Positions 53,367-62,266 of a DNA stretch of 64,000 bases are shown here, in pieces. Under the pieces are notes generated by a model that was given only the letters and a program-made list of their open reading frames with translations, was not told the DNA's origin and ran no database searches. Every line of letters begins with the position of its first letter. The stretch's first letter is position 1. Source of the stretch: an uncultured Archangium sp. GTDB lineage: Bacteria > Myxococcota > Myxococcia > Myxococcales > Myxococcaceae. A program made the translations under genes and the position numbers. The stretch covers positions 104,046 to 168,045 of the forward strand of contig CAIVGN010000006.1 in the NCBI GenBank assembly GCA_903905455.1, in the 5' to 3' direction.

Positions 53367-54811
53367 GGCGCCTGGTGCCGTTGATCGCGCTGGGGTTCCT
53401 CGCGTGCCCCGTCGTCAAGCCCACCGTCGACGCCGGCCGCGAGCCGGAGTGCACCGCGCGCTCCGAGTGTGACGCGGGCCTGGTGTGCACCACCGAGCAG
53501 TACTGCTCGGCCTGCAGTACCTCGGGCCAGTGCAGCGTGAAGGAAGAGTGCAACGCCGATTCCCGCCTGTGCGTGCTGCGCGCGGGGTGGGGCACCCAGT
53601 GCGCCGTCAACGACGACTGCCAGGCGGGCTCGTGGTGCAAGCAGGGCCTCTGCCAGGCGCGCGCCGACGTCTCGCTGTGCCCGGGCGGGAAGACCGCCGA
53701 GTGTCCCCAGGGCGAGCGCTGCAACCAGCTGACCCTGGTGTGTGAAGAAGACCTCGGGTGCTCGACCAACGACGACTGCTCGGCGGGCGAGATCTGCAAC
53801 GTGGGCTCGCGCCAGTGCCAGCCGCGCTGCACCGTCGACACCCAGGCCGCCGTCTGCGCCGCCAGCGAGCGCTGCGTGAACGAGAAGTGCGTGCAGTGCG
53901 CCACCGACGCGGAGTGCGGCCCGGGGCTCACCTGCGACGCCGCGGGCAACTGCAGCGCCGGCTCGCGCTGCTACAGCGACCGCGATTGCTCCGTGCCGCT
54001 CGTCTGCCTGGTGCAGACCGGCGCGTGCCTGCAGAAGGCGCCGGCGTGCCGCACCGACGACAACTGCGCCACCAACCAGCGCTGCGACGTGCCCAGCGGC
54101 CGCTGCATCGCCCGCGACTGCCAGCCCGACCGCTACGAGCCGAACAACGACGACACCAAGGCCTTCGGCGTCGCGCCCGGGCCCTACCGCTCGCTGACGC
54201 TGTGCCCCGGCGACGTCGACTGGTACTCCATCGCGCTCGCCCGTGGCGACCAGCTGGGCGTCAACGTCGACGCCGACCTCTTCGCCGAGAACGACTTCAC
54301 CACCGTGGTGAAGGACGCCACCGGCCGCACGCTCTCGGGGGGCCACCTCCTCGTCAGCTACGTCGCCCCGGCGCCCGCGACCTACTTCGTGGTCATCAGC
54401 ACCATCGACCCGTTCCAGCCCTACGACGTCACCTTCCTCAAGTCGCGCGGCACGCCGTGTGACGACGACCTGCTCGAGCCCAACGACTCGTCGGCCCAGC
54501 CCACGCTGCTCAACACCAGCACCCAGGCCGATGGGCGCATCTGTCCTCAGGACCAGGACTGGTTCCGCGCCAACGTCCCCGGCGGGCAGAGCGTGCGCGC
54601 CAGCCTCATCAACTACACCGCGGGCTCGGGCCTGCTTCGCCTGTGCCTCTTCCAGGCCGACGGCGTCACCCTGCTCGGCTGCAGCGCAGACCTGGTGCCC
54701 TCCGTCACCGTGCCCACCAGCGCGCTCACCAGCAGCTCGGTGCTCGTCCGCGTGGTGGGTGACACCGGGCGCATCGCCAACTCGTACACGCTGTCCCTGG
54801 AGTTCCCATGA
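53363..54811 (+). CDS. Cys-rich EB-like lipoprotein
   Basis: 482 residues from a GTG (GTGA overlap). Signal with lipobox LACP. Residues 20-250 carry many short Cys-pair units of the type CxxxxxCxxxxxCxxGxxC (for example CTARSECDAGLVCTTEQYC, CATDAECGPGLTCDAAGNC, CRTDDNCATNQRC). Residues 250-480 are two similar pre-peptidase C-terminal-like beta domains (DRYEPNNDDTKAFG, DDDLLEPNDSSAQPTL), which bind calcium in other proteins. Probably a surface-exposed disulfide-bonded module with carbohydrate or peptide affinity. Confidence 0.75.
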   Translation: MRRLVPLIALGFLACPVVKPTVDAGREPECTARSECDAGLVCTTEQYCSACSTSGQCSVKEECNADSRLCVLRAGWGTQCAVNDDCQAGSWCKQGLCQARADVSLCPGGKTAECPQGERCNQLTLVCEEDLGCSTNDDCSAGEICNVGSRQCQPRCTVDTQAAVCAASERCVNEKCVQCATDAECGPGLTCDAAGNCSAGSRCYSDRDCSVPLVCLVQTGACLQKAPACRTDDNCATNQRCDVPSGRCIARDCQPDRYEPNNDDTKAFGVAPGPYRSLTLCPGDVDWYSIALARGDQLGVNVDADLFAENDFTTVVKDATGRTLSGGHLLVSYVAPAPATYFVVISTIDPFQPYDVTFLKSRGTPCDDDLLEPNDSSAQPTLLNTSTQADGRICPQDQDWFRANVPGGQSVRASLINYTAGSGLLRLCLFQADGVTLLGCSADLVPSVTVPTSALTSSSVLVRVVGDTGRIANSYTLSLEFP

Positions 54812-57800
54812 GAGCCTCGCTTCCCCTCTGGTTCCTCGCGGCGCTCGCCTTCTCGGCGTGTAACTGCAACCCGAAGCCGGCCTTCGACGCCGGCGTGCCC
54901 GACGCAGCCGTCGAGGTCGATGCCGGCTTCGACGCTGGCGTCGACGTGCCCGACGCTGGCGAGGACGACGCCGGGCCGCCGCCCGAGCTGAAGATCGCGC
55001 GCCTGCTGCCCCCGCGCGGCGCGACCGCCGGTGGGACGCCGGTGATGATCGAAGGCTCCGGCTTCCTGCGCGACTTCGCCCCCAGCGGCACCCAGGCCAG
55101 GCCCCTGACCACGCTGCGCATTGGCGGCAACCAGGTGCAGGACTTCCAGATCATCGACGACGGCACCATCGAGGTGCGCACGCCGCCCGGGGTCACCGGC
55201 CCGGCCTCGGTCTCCATGCAGAACCCCAACGGCAGCTTCATCTGCAACAACTGCTTCACCTACTTCGATGAGCTCGTGGTCACCGGCTTCACGCCGCGGT
55301 CGGGCCCGCTCGCCGGAGGCAACGAGGTGACCATCACCGGCCAGGGCTTCACCACCGACACCCAGGTGCTCTTCGGCGCGTTCTCCAGCCCGCGCATCAC
55401 CTTCGTCTCGGCCACGCAGCTCAAGGCCATCGCGCCCCGGGGCTCCGCCGCCGATCTCGCGGACCTCGTCGTCTACAACAAGAACGGCGTCTCCAATCAG
55501 CGCCGCGCGTACACCTACCTGCCTGACGTGCGCGTCACCGCGCTCAACCCCGTCACCGGGCCGCTGGCCGGCGGCACCACCGTGACCCTCACCGGCACGG
55601 GCTTCACCGGGGCGACCTCGGTGCGCTTCGGCGCCGTCGAGGCCTCGTCCTTCACCGTCGTCTCGGGTACGGAGATCGCCGCGGTCACCCCGGCAGGCAC
55701 GAGCGGCGGCGCGGTCGACGTCACCCTCACCACGCCCACCGGCGCGTGGACCTCGAGCCGGGCGTTCACCTACTTCGACCCCGCCGGCGCCTTCGCGGCC
55801 TTCGCCGTCTCACCCCGGCTGATCCGCGCCGGAGACACGGTGAAGCTGACCGGCCAGGCGCTCGACCAGGGCGCGCTCAACGTCACCATCGGCGGCATCG
55901 TGGCCATCGTCGGCGCCCGCACCTTCTCCACCGCGGAGCTCCTCGTGCCCCCTCGCGGCGCGGCGCCCCGGGTCTCCGACGTCGAGGCCATCGGCGCCTC
56001 CACCGTGACGCTCACCGGCGCGGCGAAGTGGCGCGTCAGCCTCGCGTCGCTCTCGCCCACCAGCGGCCCCTCCACCGGCGGCACGCGCGTCTCGCTCGTC
56101 GGCTCCGCCATCCCCCCCGCGGCCGGCGTCACCGTCGGCACCTTCGCCGCGACCGCCGTCAGCGTGGGCTCCGAGACCGGTGCCCAGTTCACCACCGCCA
56201 CCGGCAGCGGCGGGGCGCCCAGCGACCTGCTCGTCGTCGAGACCGGTGACGTCGAGAACGACGCGCTGCTGCCGGCCGCGTTCACCTTCGATGAGCCCCT
56301 CTCCATTGGCCGCGTGCAGCCCGAGCGCGGCGCCATCGCCGGCGGCACCCTGGTCACGGTGCTCGGCTCTGGCTTCGGAGACTCGACCACCGTCAGCTTC
56401 GGCCCCTTCAAGGCGAAGGATCTCAAGCTCGTCGACAGCCACACCATCACCTGCCGCACGCCCAAGGGCTCGGTGGGCGTGGTCGACGTGCGCGTCGATC
56501 GCTTGACCGACAACGACACGCTGCCCGGCGGCTTCTCGTACTTCGACCCGCGCAGCATCTCCGGTGGGCTCTCGGGTGGCCCCCTCGTGGGCACGGTCAA
56601 CATCACCGTGCTCGACTCCACCCAGGGCTCGTATGGCACGCCGATCCCCGGGGCCCAGGTCACGCTCGGCCTCGACCCCACGACGCCGTACCAGGGCACC
56701 ACGGATCAGCGCGGGCAGATCACCTTCAGCGACCCCACGTTGGTGAAGGCCCAGACCGTCACCGTCTTCAAGGACTTCTACGAGTCGTCCACGGTGACCG
56801 GCGTCAACGCCGAGAACCTCACCGTCTTCATCGCCCGCACCGGCGGTGGAGAGCCGGGCTCCGGCCAGCCGCCCCCGGGCACGCCCCCCTCGACCATCTC
56901 GGGCCGCGTCACCGGCTTCAAGTCGCCCCGGCCGCTCAGTTCCTCCGAGTCGCTCGAGGCGCGCGTCTTCGTGGCCCAGACCTCGCTCTACGGCGGCCCT
57001 CCCTTCGCCGGCGCCCCCAACAAGTCGGCCGAGCGGTGGCAGGTGGCGCGCGATGGCGCCGACTACCTCGTCTACACCGGGGCCGGCCTGCGCGCGGTCT
57101 ACGCCATCCTCGGCATCGTCGACGGCGCCAGCTTCACCCCCGTGGCCATGGGCGTGAAGCGCGGCATCACCACCTCGCCCGCAAACCCGGCCGTGGGCAA
57201 GGACATCATCATCGACATGGCGCTCGACGTGACCGTGCCCATCACCATCGACTCGCCGGTGAACTTCGACTTCGGCCTCGAGGTGGGGATGAACAACGTC
57301 TACTCGTGGCTCGAGCTGGGGGCCGAGGGCTTCGTGCCCAACCCCAACAACTGGGCCTCGGGCATGGGGGCCACGAGCAGCGTGTCGTCGATGAGCCCCA
57401 CGCTGGTGGCGCCGAACTTCCCGCACCTCGACGGCTCGAACTTCATCTTCCTCAACGCGGCCATGGGCACGGGGAGCTACCCGGTGAGCTACTACTTCCG
57501 CCGGCAGCCCGGCGCGCTCAACGCCGGCGTCACCATCGGCCCCATGTTGCCCGCCCCCAACATCGTGCAGCCGCTCGTCAACTTCACCGGCACCATCTCC
57601 TGGAACATCGACCCCGGACCCGTGCCGGACCTGCACAACATCCAGATCCTCCGGCTCACCGCCTTCGGGAACGTGGCGGTGTGGAACATGGTGCTCCCCG
57701 GCACCGAGACCCAGGTCGTCGTGCCCCAGGCGGCCGTCGACAAGCTCAACCGCGAAGAGGTCGGCAACCAGCTGGTGGTGGTCATCTTCTCGAGCCGCGC

Positions 57801-57897
57801 GCCCAAGTTCGCCTACAACCAGTGGACCTACGACACGCTCTCGGGCGTGAGCTGGTCGAGCTACACCATCGCCGTCAGCAACGGCTTCTCGCCATGA
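54808..57897 (+). CDS. Large lipoprotein with IPT/TIG repeat domains
   Basis: 1029 residues. Lipobox FSAC. After an Asp/Ala-rich linker come about six IPT/TIG domains, recognised by the recurring pattern LxPxxGPxxGGTxVTLTGxGF (for example VTALNPVTGPLAGGTTVTL, FTPRSGPLAGGNEVTI, VQPERGAIAGGTLVTV). A carboxypeptidase-regulatory-like segment (PGAQVTLGLDPTTPYQGTTD) follows, then a large C-terminal beta-rich domain without Cys. Typical outer-membrane surface display protein. Start overlaps the previous stop (ATGA). Confidence 0.82.
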   Translation: MRASLPLWFLAALAFSACNCNPKPAFDAGVPDAAVEVDAGFDAGVDVPDAGEDDAGPPPELKIARLLPPRGATAGGTPVMIEGSGFLRDFAPSGTQARPLTTLRIGGNQVQDFQIIDDGTIEVRTPPGVTGPASVSMQNPNGSFICNNCFTYFDELVVTGFTPRSGPLAGGNEVTITGQGFTTDTQVLFGAFSSPRITFVSATQLKAIAPRGSAADLADLVVYNKNGVSNQRRAYTYLPDVRVTALNPVTGPLAGGTTVTLTGTGFTGATSVRFGAVEASSFTVVSGTEIAAVTPAGTSGGAVDVTLTTPTGAWTSSRAFTYFDPAGAFAAFAVSPRLIRAGDTVKLTGQALDQGALNVTIGGIVAIVGARTFSTAELLVPPRGAAPRVSDVEAIGASTVTLTGAAKWRVSLASLSPTSGPSTGGTRVSLVGSAIPPAAGVTVGTFAATAVSVGSETGAQFTTATGSGGAPSDLLVVETGDVENDALLPAAFTFDEPLSIGRVQPERGAIAGGTLVTVLGSGFGDSTTVSFGPFKAKDLKLVDSHTITCRTPKGSVGVVDVRVDRLTDNDTLPGGFSYFDPRSISGGLSGGPLVGTVNITVLDSTQGSYGTPIPGAQVTLGLDPTTPYQGTTDQRGQITFSDPTLVKAQTVTVFKDFYESSTVTGVNAENLTVFIARTGGGEPGSGQPPPGTPPSTISGRVTGFKSPRPLSSSESLEARVFVAQTSLYGGPPFAGAPNKSAERWQVARDGADYLVYTGAGLRAVYAILGIVDGASFTPVAMGVKRGITTSPANPAVGKDIIIDMALDVTVPITIDSPVNFDFGLEVGMNNVYSWLELGAEGFVPNPNNWASGMGATSSVSSMSPTLVAPNFPHLDGSNFIFLNAAMGTGSYPVSYYFRRQPGALNAGVTIGPMLPAPNIVQPLVNFTGTISWNIDPGPVPDLHNIQILRLTAFGNVAVWNMVLPGTETQVVVPQAAVDKLNREEVGNQLVVVIFSSRAPKFAYNQWTYDTLSGVSWSSYTIAVSNGFSP

Positions 57898-59027
57898 GGA
57901 TCCAGCTCCTCGCGCTCGGTGCGCTGCTCCTCGCCGGGTGTCGCGACACGAAGCTCAGCGGCAAGGGGTGCCGCGAAGATCTCGACTGCGGCAGCCCCGT
58001 TTCGGCCTTCCGCTGTGAGACCCAGACCGGCGCCTGCTACTGCCGCACCGATGCCGCGTGCCCCGGGGCGCAGTTCTGCAACGTGGCCGGCTTCTGCCAG
58101 GACCGCTCCGGCTGCGAGAACAACCAGGACTGCCTCGACACCGCGACGTATTGCGACACCTCCAGCGGCCAGTGCATCCCCCGTGGGCGCTGCTCCTCCG
58201 ACATCCAGTGCGTCCTGGGCGAGGTGTGCGACCTCACCCGCTCGCGCTGCGTCGCCGGGTGCCGCACCAACGGTGACTGCGCGGGCACCAGCTGCCGCTG
58301 CGGCGACGTGGCCTGCGGCTGCACCGGCACTACGCCCGAAGCCCGCGCCGCCTGCGCCATCGGCGTGTGCGACCCCGAGTTCTGCGCCGACGCGACCTTC
58401 TGCCGCTTCGGCGAGAGCTGCGGCGTGCAACCCGACGCCGGCTCGCCCCGCGCGCGCTGCTACGACGACTACGACACGCGCCTGCGCCCCTACTGCGACA
58501 ACTGCAACTTCGGCGGCGGCACCAGCATCTGCGGCACGGGGCCCAACTACTGCCTCATCGACACCCGCAACACCGGCAACTATTTCTGCGGCGCCGACTG
58601 CGGGGCCGGCCAGTCGTGCCCCCGCGGCTACGCCTGCCAGGACGTCATCGTCGTCGTCAGCCAGTGGGCCTGCACCCGCAGCAACCCCAGCTGCCCCGCC
58701 AACCCCGCGCTGCCCTGCGCCACCGACGCCGAGTGTCACCGCGGCGGCACCTGCCTCAAGTCCGCGGGCCAGCCCAACGGTTACTGCGCCGGCAAGTGCT
58801 CCATCGACGAGGGTGACCAGAACGGCTTCTGCAGCTGCCAGGTCGACGACGACTGTGCCCAGGAGACCTGCAGCGCCGGCGAATGCAGCATCAGCCGCCG
58901 CGCCTGCGTCACCGACACCGACTGCCGCTCCATCCGCTGCGTCGACTTCCAGGGCGGGGGCGGGTGCCTCATCGGCCAGAACTGTGCGCCCGCCAACGGC
59001 CTGAGCTGCCTCGAGGTGAAGCAGTGA
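57894..59027 (+). CDS. Cys-rich lipoprotein
   Basis: 377 residues. Lipobox LLAGC. The chain has about 55 Cys, arranged as repeated CxxDxDC/CxxNxDC units (CREDLDC, CENNQDC, CRTNGDC, CATDAEC, CQVDDDC, CVTDTDC) that resemble the EB-like modules of the neighbour at 53363. One stretch (RCGDVACGCTGTTPE) is denser. Probably fully disulfide-bonded outside the cell. Fifth gene of the coupled operon (ATGA before, GTGA after). Confidence 0.75.
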   Translation: MRIQLLALGALLLAGCRDTKLSGKGCREDLDCGSPVSAFRCETQTGACYCRTDAACPGAQFCNVAGFCQDRSGCENNQDCLDTATYCDTSSGQCIPRGRCSSDIQCVLGEVCDLTRSRCVAGCRTNGDCAGTSCRCGDVACGCTGTTPEARAACAIGVCDPEFCADATFCRFGESCGVQPDAGSPRARCYDDYDTRLRPYCDNCNFGGGTSICGTGPNYCLIDTRNTGNYFCGADCGAGQSCPRGYACQDVIVVVSQWACTRSNPSCPANPALPCATDAECHRGGTCLKSAGQPNGYCAGKCSIDEGDQNGFCSCQVDDDCAQETCSAGECSISRRACVTDTDCRSIRCVDFQGGGGCLIGQNCAPANGLSCLEVKQ

Positions 59028-59452
59028 CCCGAGGCGGCCTCGCTGCCCTCGCGTTGCTGCTGGCGGGTTGTCCGAAGGCCTCCGCCGAGCTGGAGCACCG
59101 CTCGACGAGCCTGCGCACCGCGAAGGAACGGGCGGCCTTCCTCTGCGACTACGCCCTGTGCCCGACGCTGCCGCAGGACGCGGCGTTCCACATCTACCCG
59201 GGCGGCGAAGGGGCCGAGGGCACGGTGGTGCACGCCATCGTGAAGATCGACGTCAACGACGTGCCCCGGTGGTCCATGGGCTGCGACGACTTCAACGTCG
59301 AGGTGAAGCCGAAGTGGGTCAACGAGGTCATCGGGCCCACGGGGTGGAAGCTCAAGACCCAGCCCGATGCGTGGCGCTGCGCCGGTGAGCGGCGCGTCAT
59401 CCACGTGAAGGAAGGCCTCGTCATCCGCGCGTTGCTTCGTCCCCCCGACTGA
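59024..59452 (+). CDS. Small lipoprotein, last gene of the operon
   Basis: 142 residues from a GTG overlapping the previous stop. Lipobox LLAGC. The mature part has four Cys (FLCDYALCPTLP, MGCDDF, WRCAGE) and a beta-rich centre (GTVVHAIVKIDVNDVPRWS, FNVEVKPKWVNEV). Not recognised; belongs to the same translation-coupled set of surface proteins. Confidence 0.7.
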   Translation: MTRGGLAALALLLAGCPKASAELEHRSTSLRTAKERAAFLCDYALCPTLPQDAAFHIYPGGEGAEGTVVHAIVKIDVNDVPRWSMGCDDFNVEVKPKWVNEVIGPTGWKLKTQPDAWRCAGERRVIHVKEGLVIRALLRPPD

Positions 59453-59532
59453 GGGCGACAAAATTGACGGAGGCTCCATTCAGCGTTGGATCAGGCACGT
59501 AGCCACCTGTTCCACCACCCTCGGAGACCTTC

Positions 59533-59715
59533 ATGAACGAGTCAAAGACCACCACCGACACCGCTTCCATGGAGCGCCGCCAGGGCAGCTCGCCGTCCAT
59601 CTGGGGCGAGCTGGTGGTGGAACTCTCGTGGCGCCCCAGCGACAAGCCGAAGGTCGAGTCGGACGGCTGGCTGCGCGCCAAGGGGTACCTGCCGGAACGC
59701 CGGCAGGGTCGCTGA
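59533..59715 (+). CDS. Small conserved-looking hypothetical protein
   Basis: 60 residues with GGAG 6 nt before the ATG. Thr/Ser-rich N-terminus, then SIWGELVVELSWRPSDKP and GWLRAKGYLPERRQGR. Polar, basic, no membrane segment, no Cys. The spacing (80 bp after the lipoprotein operon, 13 bp from the convergent FHA gene) gives no functional clue. Confidence 0.5.
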   Translation: MNESKTTTDTASMERRQGSSPSIWGELVVELSWRPSDKPKVESDGWLRAKGYLPERRQGR

Positions 59716-59728
59716 ACGCTTCAGCTGC

Positions 59729-61510
59729 TCACTTAATGCCGAGCTTGCCGGCGAGCTGGTCGATGGTCTTCCCGCTCTTGCCGTACAGCTCGGCGTCACG
59801 CAGGTGCGCGTTGAGGCGCGCGCGCTCCGGCTTCTTCGACGTCTCCTTGCCCCACTTCTTGTCGAGGTCGTAGGCCGCCTCGATGTACTCGCCGTAGAGC
59901 CGCTGCACGTCAGCGCTCTTCTGCAGCACAGTGGGGTCGTTCTCGAGCTGCTTCTCCACCGCGTCACGGCGGCGCGCGAACGTCGCGTAGGCGCTGTTGC
60001 CCGTGGGCATCGGCTCTTCCTTCGGCGCGGGCGGGGTGTCCTTCACCGCGACCGGCTCCGGGTCGGCCTTCGGCTCGACGCGGGGCTCCGGCTTCGGCTC
60101 GGCCTTCACCACCGGCTTGGGCTCGGGCTTCGCAGGCTTCTCCGGCTTCTCGGGGGCCTCGACAGGCTCGGCGTTCTCCGCGGCGTCGTTGGCCTGCGCC
60201 AGGGCCGCCTTCTGCGCCGCGGCGGCCTTGGCCAGCGCCGCCTCCTGCTTCTTCTTCACCCAGGCCTTCGCCTCTTCGGCGTCGGTGGGCATCACCTCGG
60301 GCTCGCCCGAATTCTCCGCGACCTCGCCAGTGTCGGTGCTGCCCGCCGACGCGCTGCTGCCGCTGCCGAAGCCACGAATCGTGGCGATGAGGCCCGTGAC
60401 GAAGCCCACCCCCGCGCCCAGCACCGCCAGCGCCCCGAGCACCATGAGCACCGTCTTCACCCACTTGAAGACCTTGAAGTACTCGAACCACTGGATGGTG
60501 ACGTAGATCGACACCAGCGTGGCCACCACGCTCAGCAGCGGCCCCAGGAGGTTGATGAAGGGAATGGGCAGCGCGCCCAGGATGAGCCCGATGGCGTTGG
60601 GCACCGCGAGCAGGATGCTCAGCGTCATCGTCTGCAGGAAGTAGTTGGTCCGCGAGCGCGCGTCCGACTCACCCTTGAGCTTGGTGATGATCCACGTCAT
60701 CACCGGGTGGAACACGAAGCCGGTGACGATCGCCCCGATGAACCCGCCGATGATCGCGGGAATGGGGAGGAACGACATCAGCAGGAAGTGGTGCCCCGGC
60801 CCGATGAGCGCCGCCAACCCGGTGGCGATGGCCCCCAGCATGCCCGTGGCCAGCAGCGCGGGGAGCGCGTAGCCGATGAGCTCGATGCGGCCCATGGGCT
60901 CGTTGGGCTGCTCCTCGATGGTCTTGCGCACCGTACCGATGGGGTTCACCAACATCTTGGGGACGTTGAGCAGGTAGTAGGCGAGGCCCTTGGGCGCGGC
61001 GACGAACATCGCGCCGATGCCCTTGGCGGGCGCCTCGTCACTGGCGGCTTCCTGCGCGGCGGCCGTCGGGGCCCTCTTCTGGGGAGCGCCCGAGGGAATG
61101 GTGCGCGCGTTGACGGGCGGCGGCGGTGCCTTCCTTGCGGGTGCCGCGGCGGGCGCGGGCGCCGGTGCCGGCCGGCCCTTGGTGGGCGCGAAGGTCTTCG
61201 ACGACGGGTCGATCTCCGGCTCCTCCTCGTCGGCCTCGATCTGCACCACCTCGAACTCGCTCTGGCCGACCAGGAAGGTCGCGCCTTCCTGCAGCTGCAC
61301 CGGCCGGGGCGCGCGCTGGCCCTGGGGCACCGCCAGCGTCTCGAGCAGCCACTGGCTGCCCTTGAGCGAGACGCGCGCCTGGCGCCGCGAGATCGCGTTG
61401 TCCTCGATCTGGATGTCCGCGTCGCCGCCGACGCGGCCGAAGATGTAGCCCTCGGGGGGAACGATGATGTCTTCGTTGGTGGAAAGATCGCGCAGCGTGA
61501 CCTGGGCCAT
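59729..61510 (-). CDS. FHA-domain protein with Yip1-like membrane domain
   Basis: 593 residues. Residues 1-95 are an FHA domain (GYIFGRVGGDADIQIEDNA, ISRRQARV, QWLLE), which binds phosphothreonine; the usual His of SRxHA is Gln here. A Pro/Ala linker follows, then a Yip1-type unit with five hydrophobic helices (about 195-360; LIGYALPALLATGMLGAIA, HHFLLMSFLPIPAIIGGFIG, GAIVTGFVFHP, FINLLGPLLSVVATLVSIYV, VLMVLGALAVLGAGVGFV). A long Lys/Glu/Pro C-terminal tail with a terminal coiled coil ends the chain. The FHA head probably docks a Ser/Thr-kinase product on the membrane, a common theme in myxobacteria. The tail may bridge to another protein. Confidence 0.8.
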   Translation of the reverse strand: MAQVTLRDLSTNEDIIVPPEGYIFGRVGGDADIQIEDNAISRRQARVSLKGSQWLLETLAVPQGQRAPRPVQLQEGATFLVGQSEFEVVQIEADEEEPEIDPSSKTFAPTKGRPAPAPAPAAAPARKAPPPPVNARTIPSGAPQKRAPTAAAQEAASDEAPAKGIGAMFVAAPKGLAYYLLNVPKMLVNPIGTVRKTIEEQPNEPMGRIELIGYALPALLATGMLGAIATGLAALIGPGHHFLLMSFLPIPAIIGGFIGAIVTGFVFHPVMTWIITKLKGESDARSRTNYFLQTMTLSILLAVPNAIGLILGALPIPFINLLGPLLSVVATLVSIYVTIQWFEYFKVFKWVKTVLMVLGALAVLGAGVGFVTGLIATIRGFGSGSSASAGSTDTGEVAENSGEPEVMPTDAEEAKAWVKKKQEAALAKAAAAQKAALAQANDAAENAEPVEAPEKPEKPAKPEPKPVVKAEPKPEPRVEPKADPEPVAVKDTPPAPKEEPMPTGNSAYATFARRRDAVEKQLENDPTVLQKSADVQRLYGEYIEAAYDLDKKWGKETSKKPERARLNAHLRDAELYGKSGKTIDQLAGKLGIK

Positions 61511-61579
61511 GATCAGGACGTCCTTGAGAAATGGAAAGGGGAGCAGGCTTTCCCACCTGCGAGTCAGAGTCGAGGGAGT

Positions 61580-62266
61580 TCAGTCCTGGCGGTTGAGCGC
61601 GTCGAGGTAGCTGCCCTCGCGCGGCGTCGCCTCTTCACCGTCCACGAAGACCCGGGCCCTCATGCGCCCCGGCCCCGAGACCACCACGTCGGTGCCCTGC
61701 GGCAGGGCCAGGAACTGGGTCAGCGGAGGAACCCGGACGGCGATCTCGATCAGGGCCACCACCGCCAACGCCTCGGGGAGTTGGTGATCATGCGCGTCGT
61801 CCATGCAGCCGACGAACCACCCGGAGTCGGTCGCCGCGCTGGGCTCGGTGCGGCCCATGACGAAGGTCGGCGCGTCCCAGGCGCGGCTGCACACCACCGC
61901 CTGGAGCGCCTGCCGCGGGTAGTCCACGCGCTCCAGCAGCCCCAGGCTGTCGAGCACTTCCTTTTGCCGCCAGGTCTCGAAGAGCGACTGGTCGACCGAC
62001 TCGACCCACTTGAGCTCCTCGCGCAGGTCGGGCTCGAGCACCCCCAGCGTGCCGTCCTCACGCGCCGTCAGCCGCAGCGTCGCCCAGCCCAATTGCACCG
62101 TCTGCCCGGCCTTGAATTGCGAGCCCTGGGCCACGGCGCCCTCGAAGTAGCCCAGCAACATCTTCTCCAGATCCGGCACCGGCACGTCGCGGGCGAAGCG
62201 CAGGGTGAACTCGGGGTGCGCGTGCCCGGCGCACCGGCTGGTGCGGTACTCGCCCTGGGCGGTCAC
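61580..62266 (-). CDS. Unknown protein coupled to the amidase gene
   Basis: 228 residues from a GTG at 62266 that overlaps the amidase stop (GTGA). It is soluble, with alternating strand/helix segments (EFTLRFARDVPVPDLEKMLLGYFE, VQLGWATLRLTAREDGTLGV, WVESVDQSLFETWRQKEVLD). Its last 80 residues (DSGWFVGCMDDAHDH, ALAVVALIEIAVRVPPLTQFLALPQGTDVVVSG) resemble the DUF2185/Imm33-type immunity fold in pattern. I would not name a function; it may modulate or protect against the amidase. Confidence 0.5.
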   Translation of the reverse strand: MTAQGEYRTSRCAGHAHPEFTLRFARDVPVPDLEKMLLGYFEGAVAQGSQFKAGQTVQLGWATLRLTAREDGTLGVLEPDLREELKWVESVDQSLFETWRQKEVLDSLGLLERVDYPRQALQAVVCSRAWDAPTFVMGRTEPSAATDSGWFVGCMDDAHDHQLPEALAVVALIEIAVRVPPLTQFLALPQGTDVVVSGPGRMRARVFVDGEEATPREGSYLDALNRQD

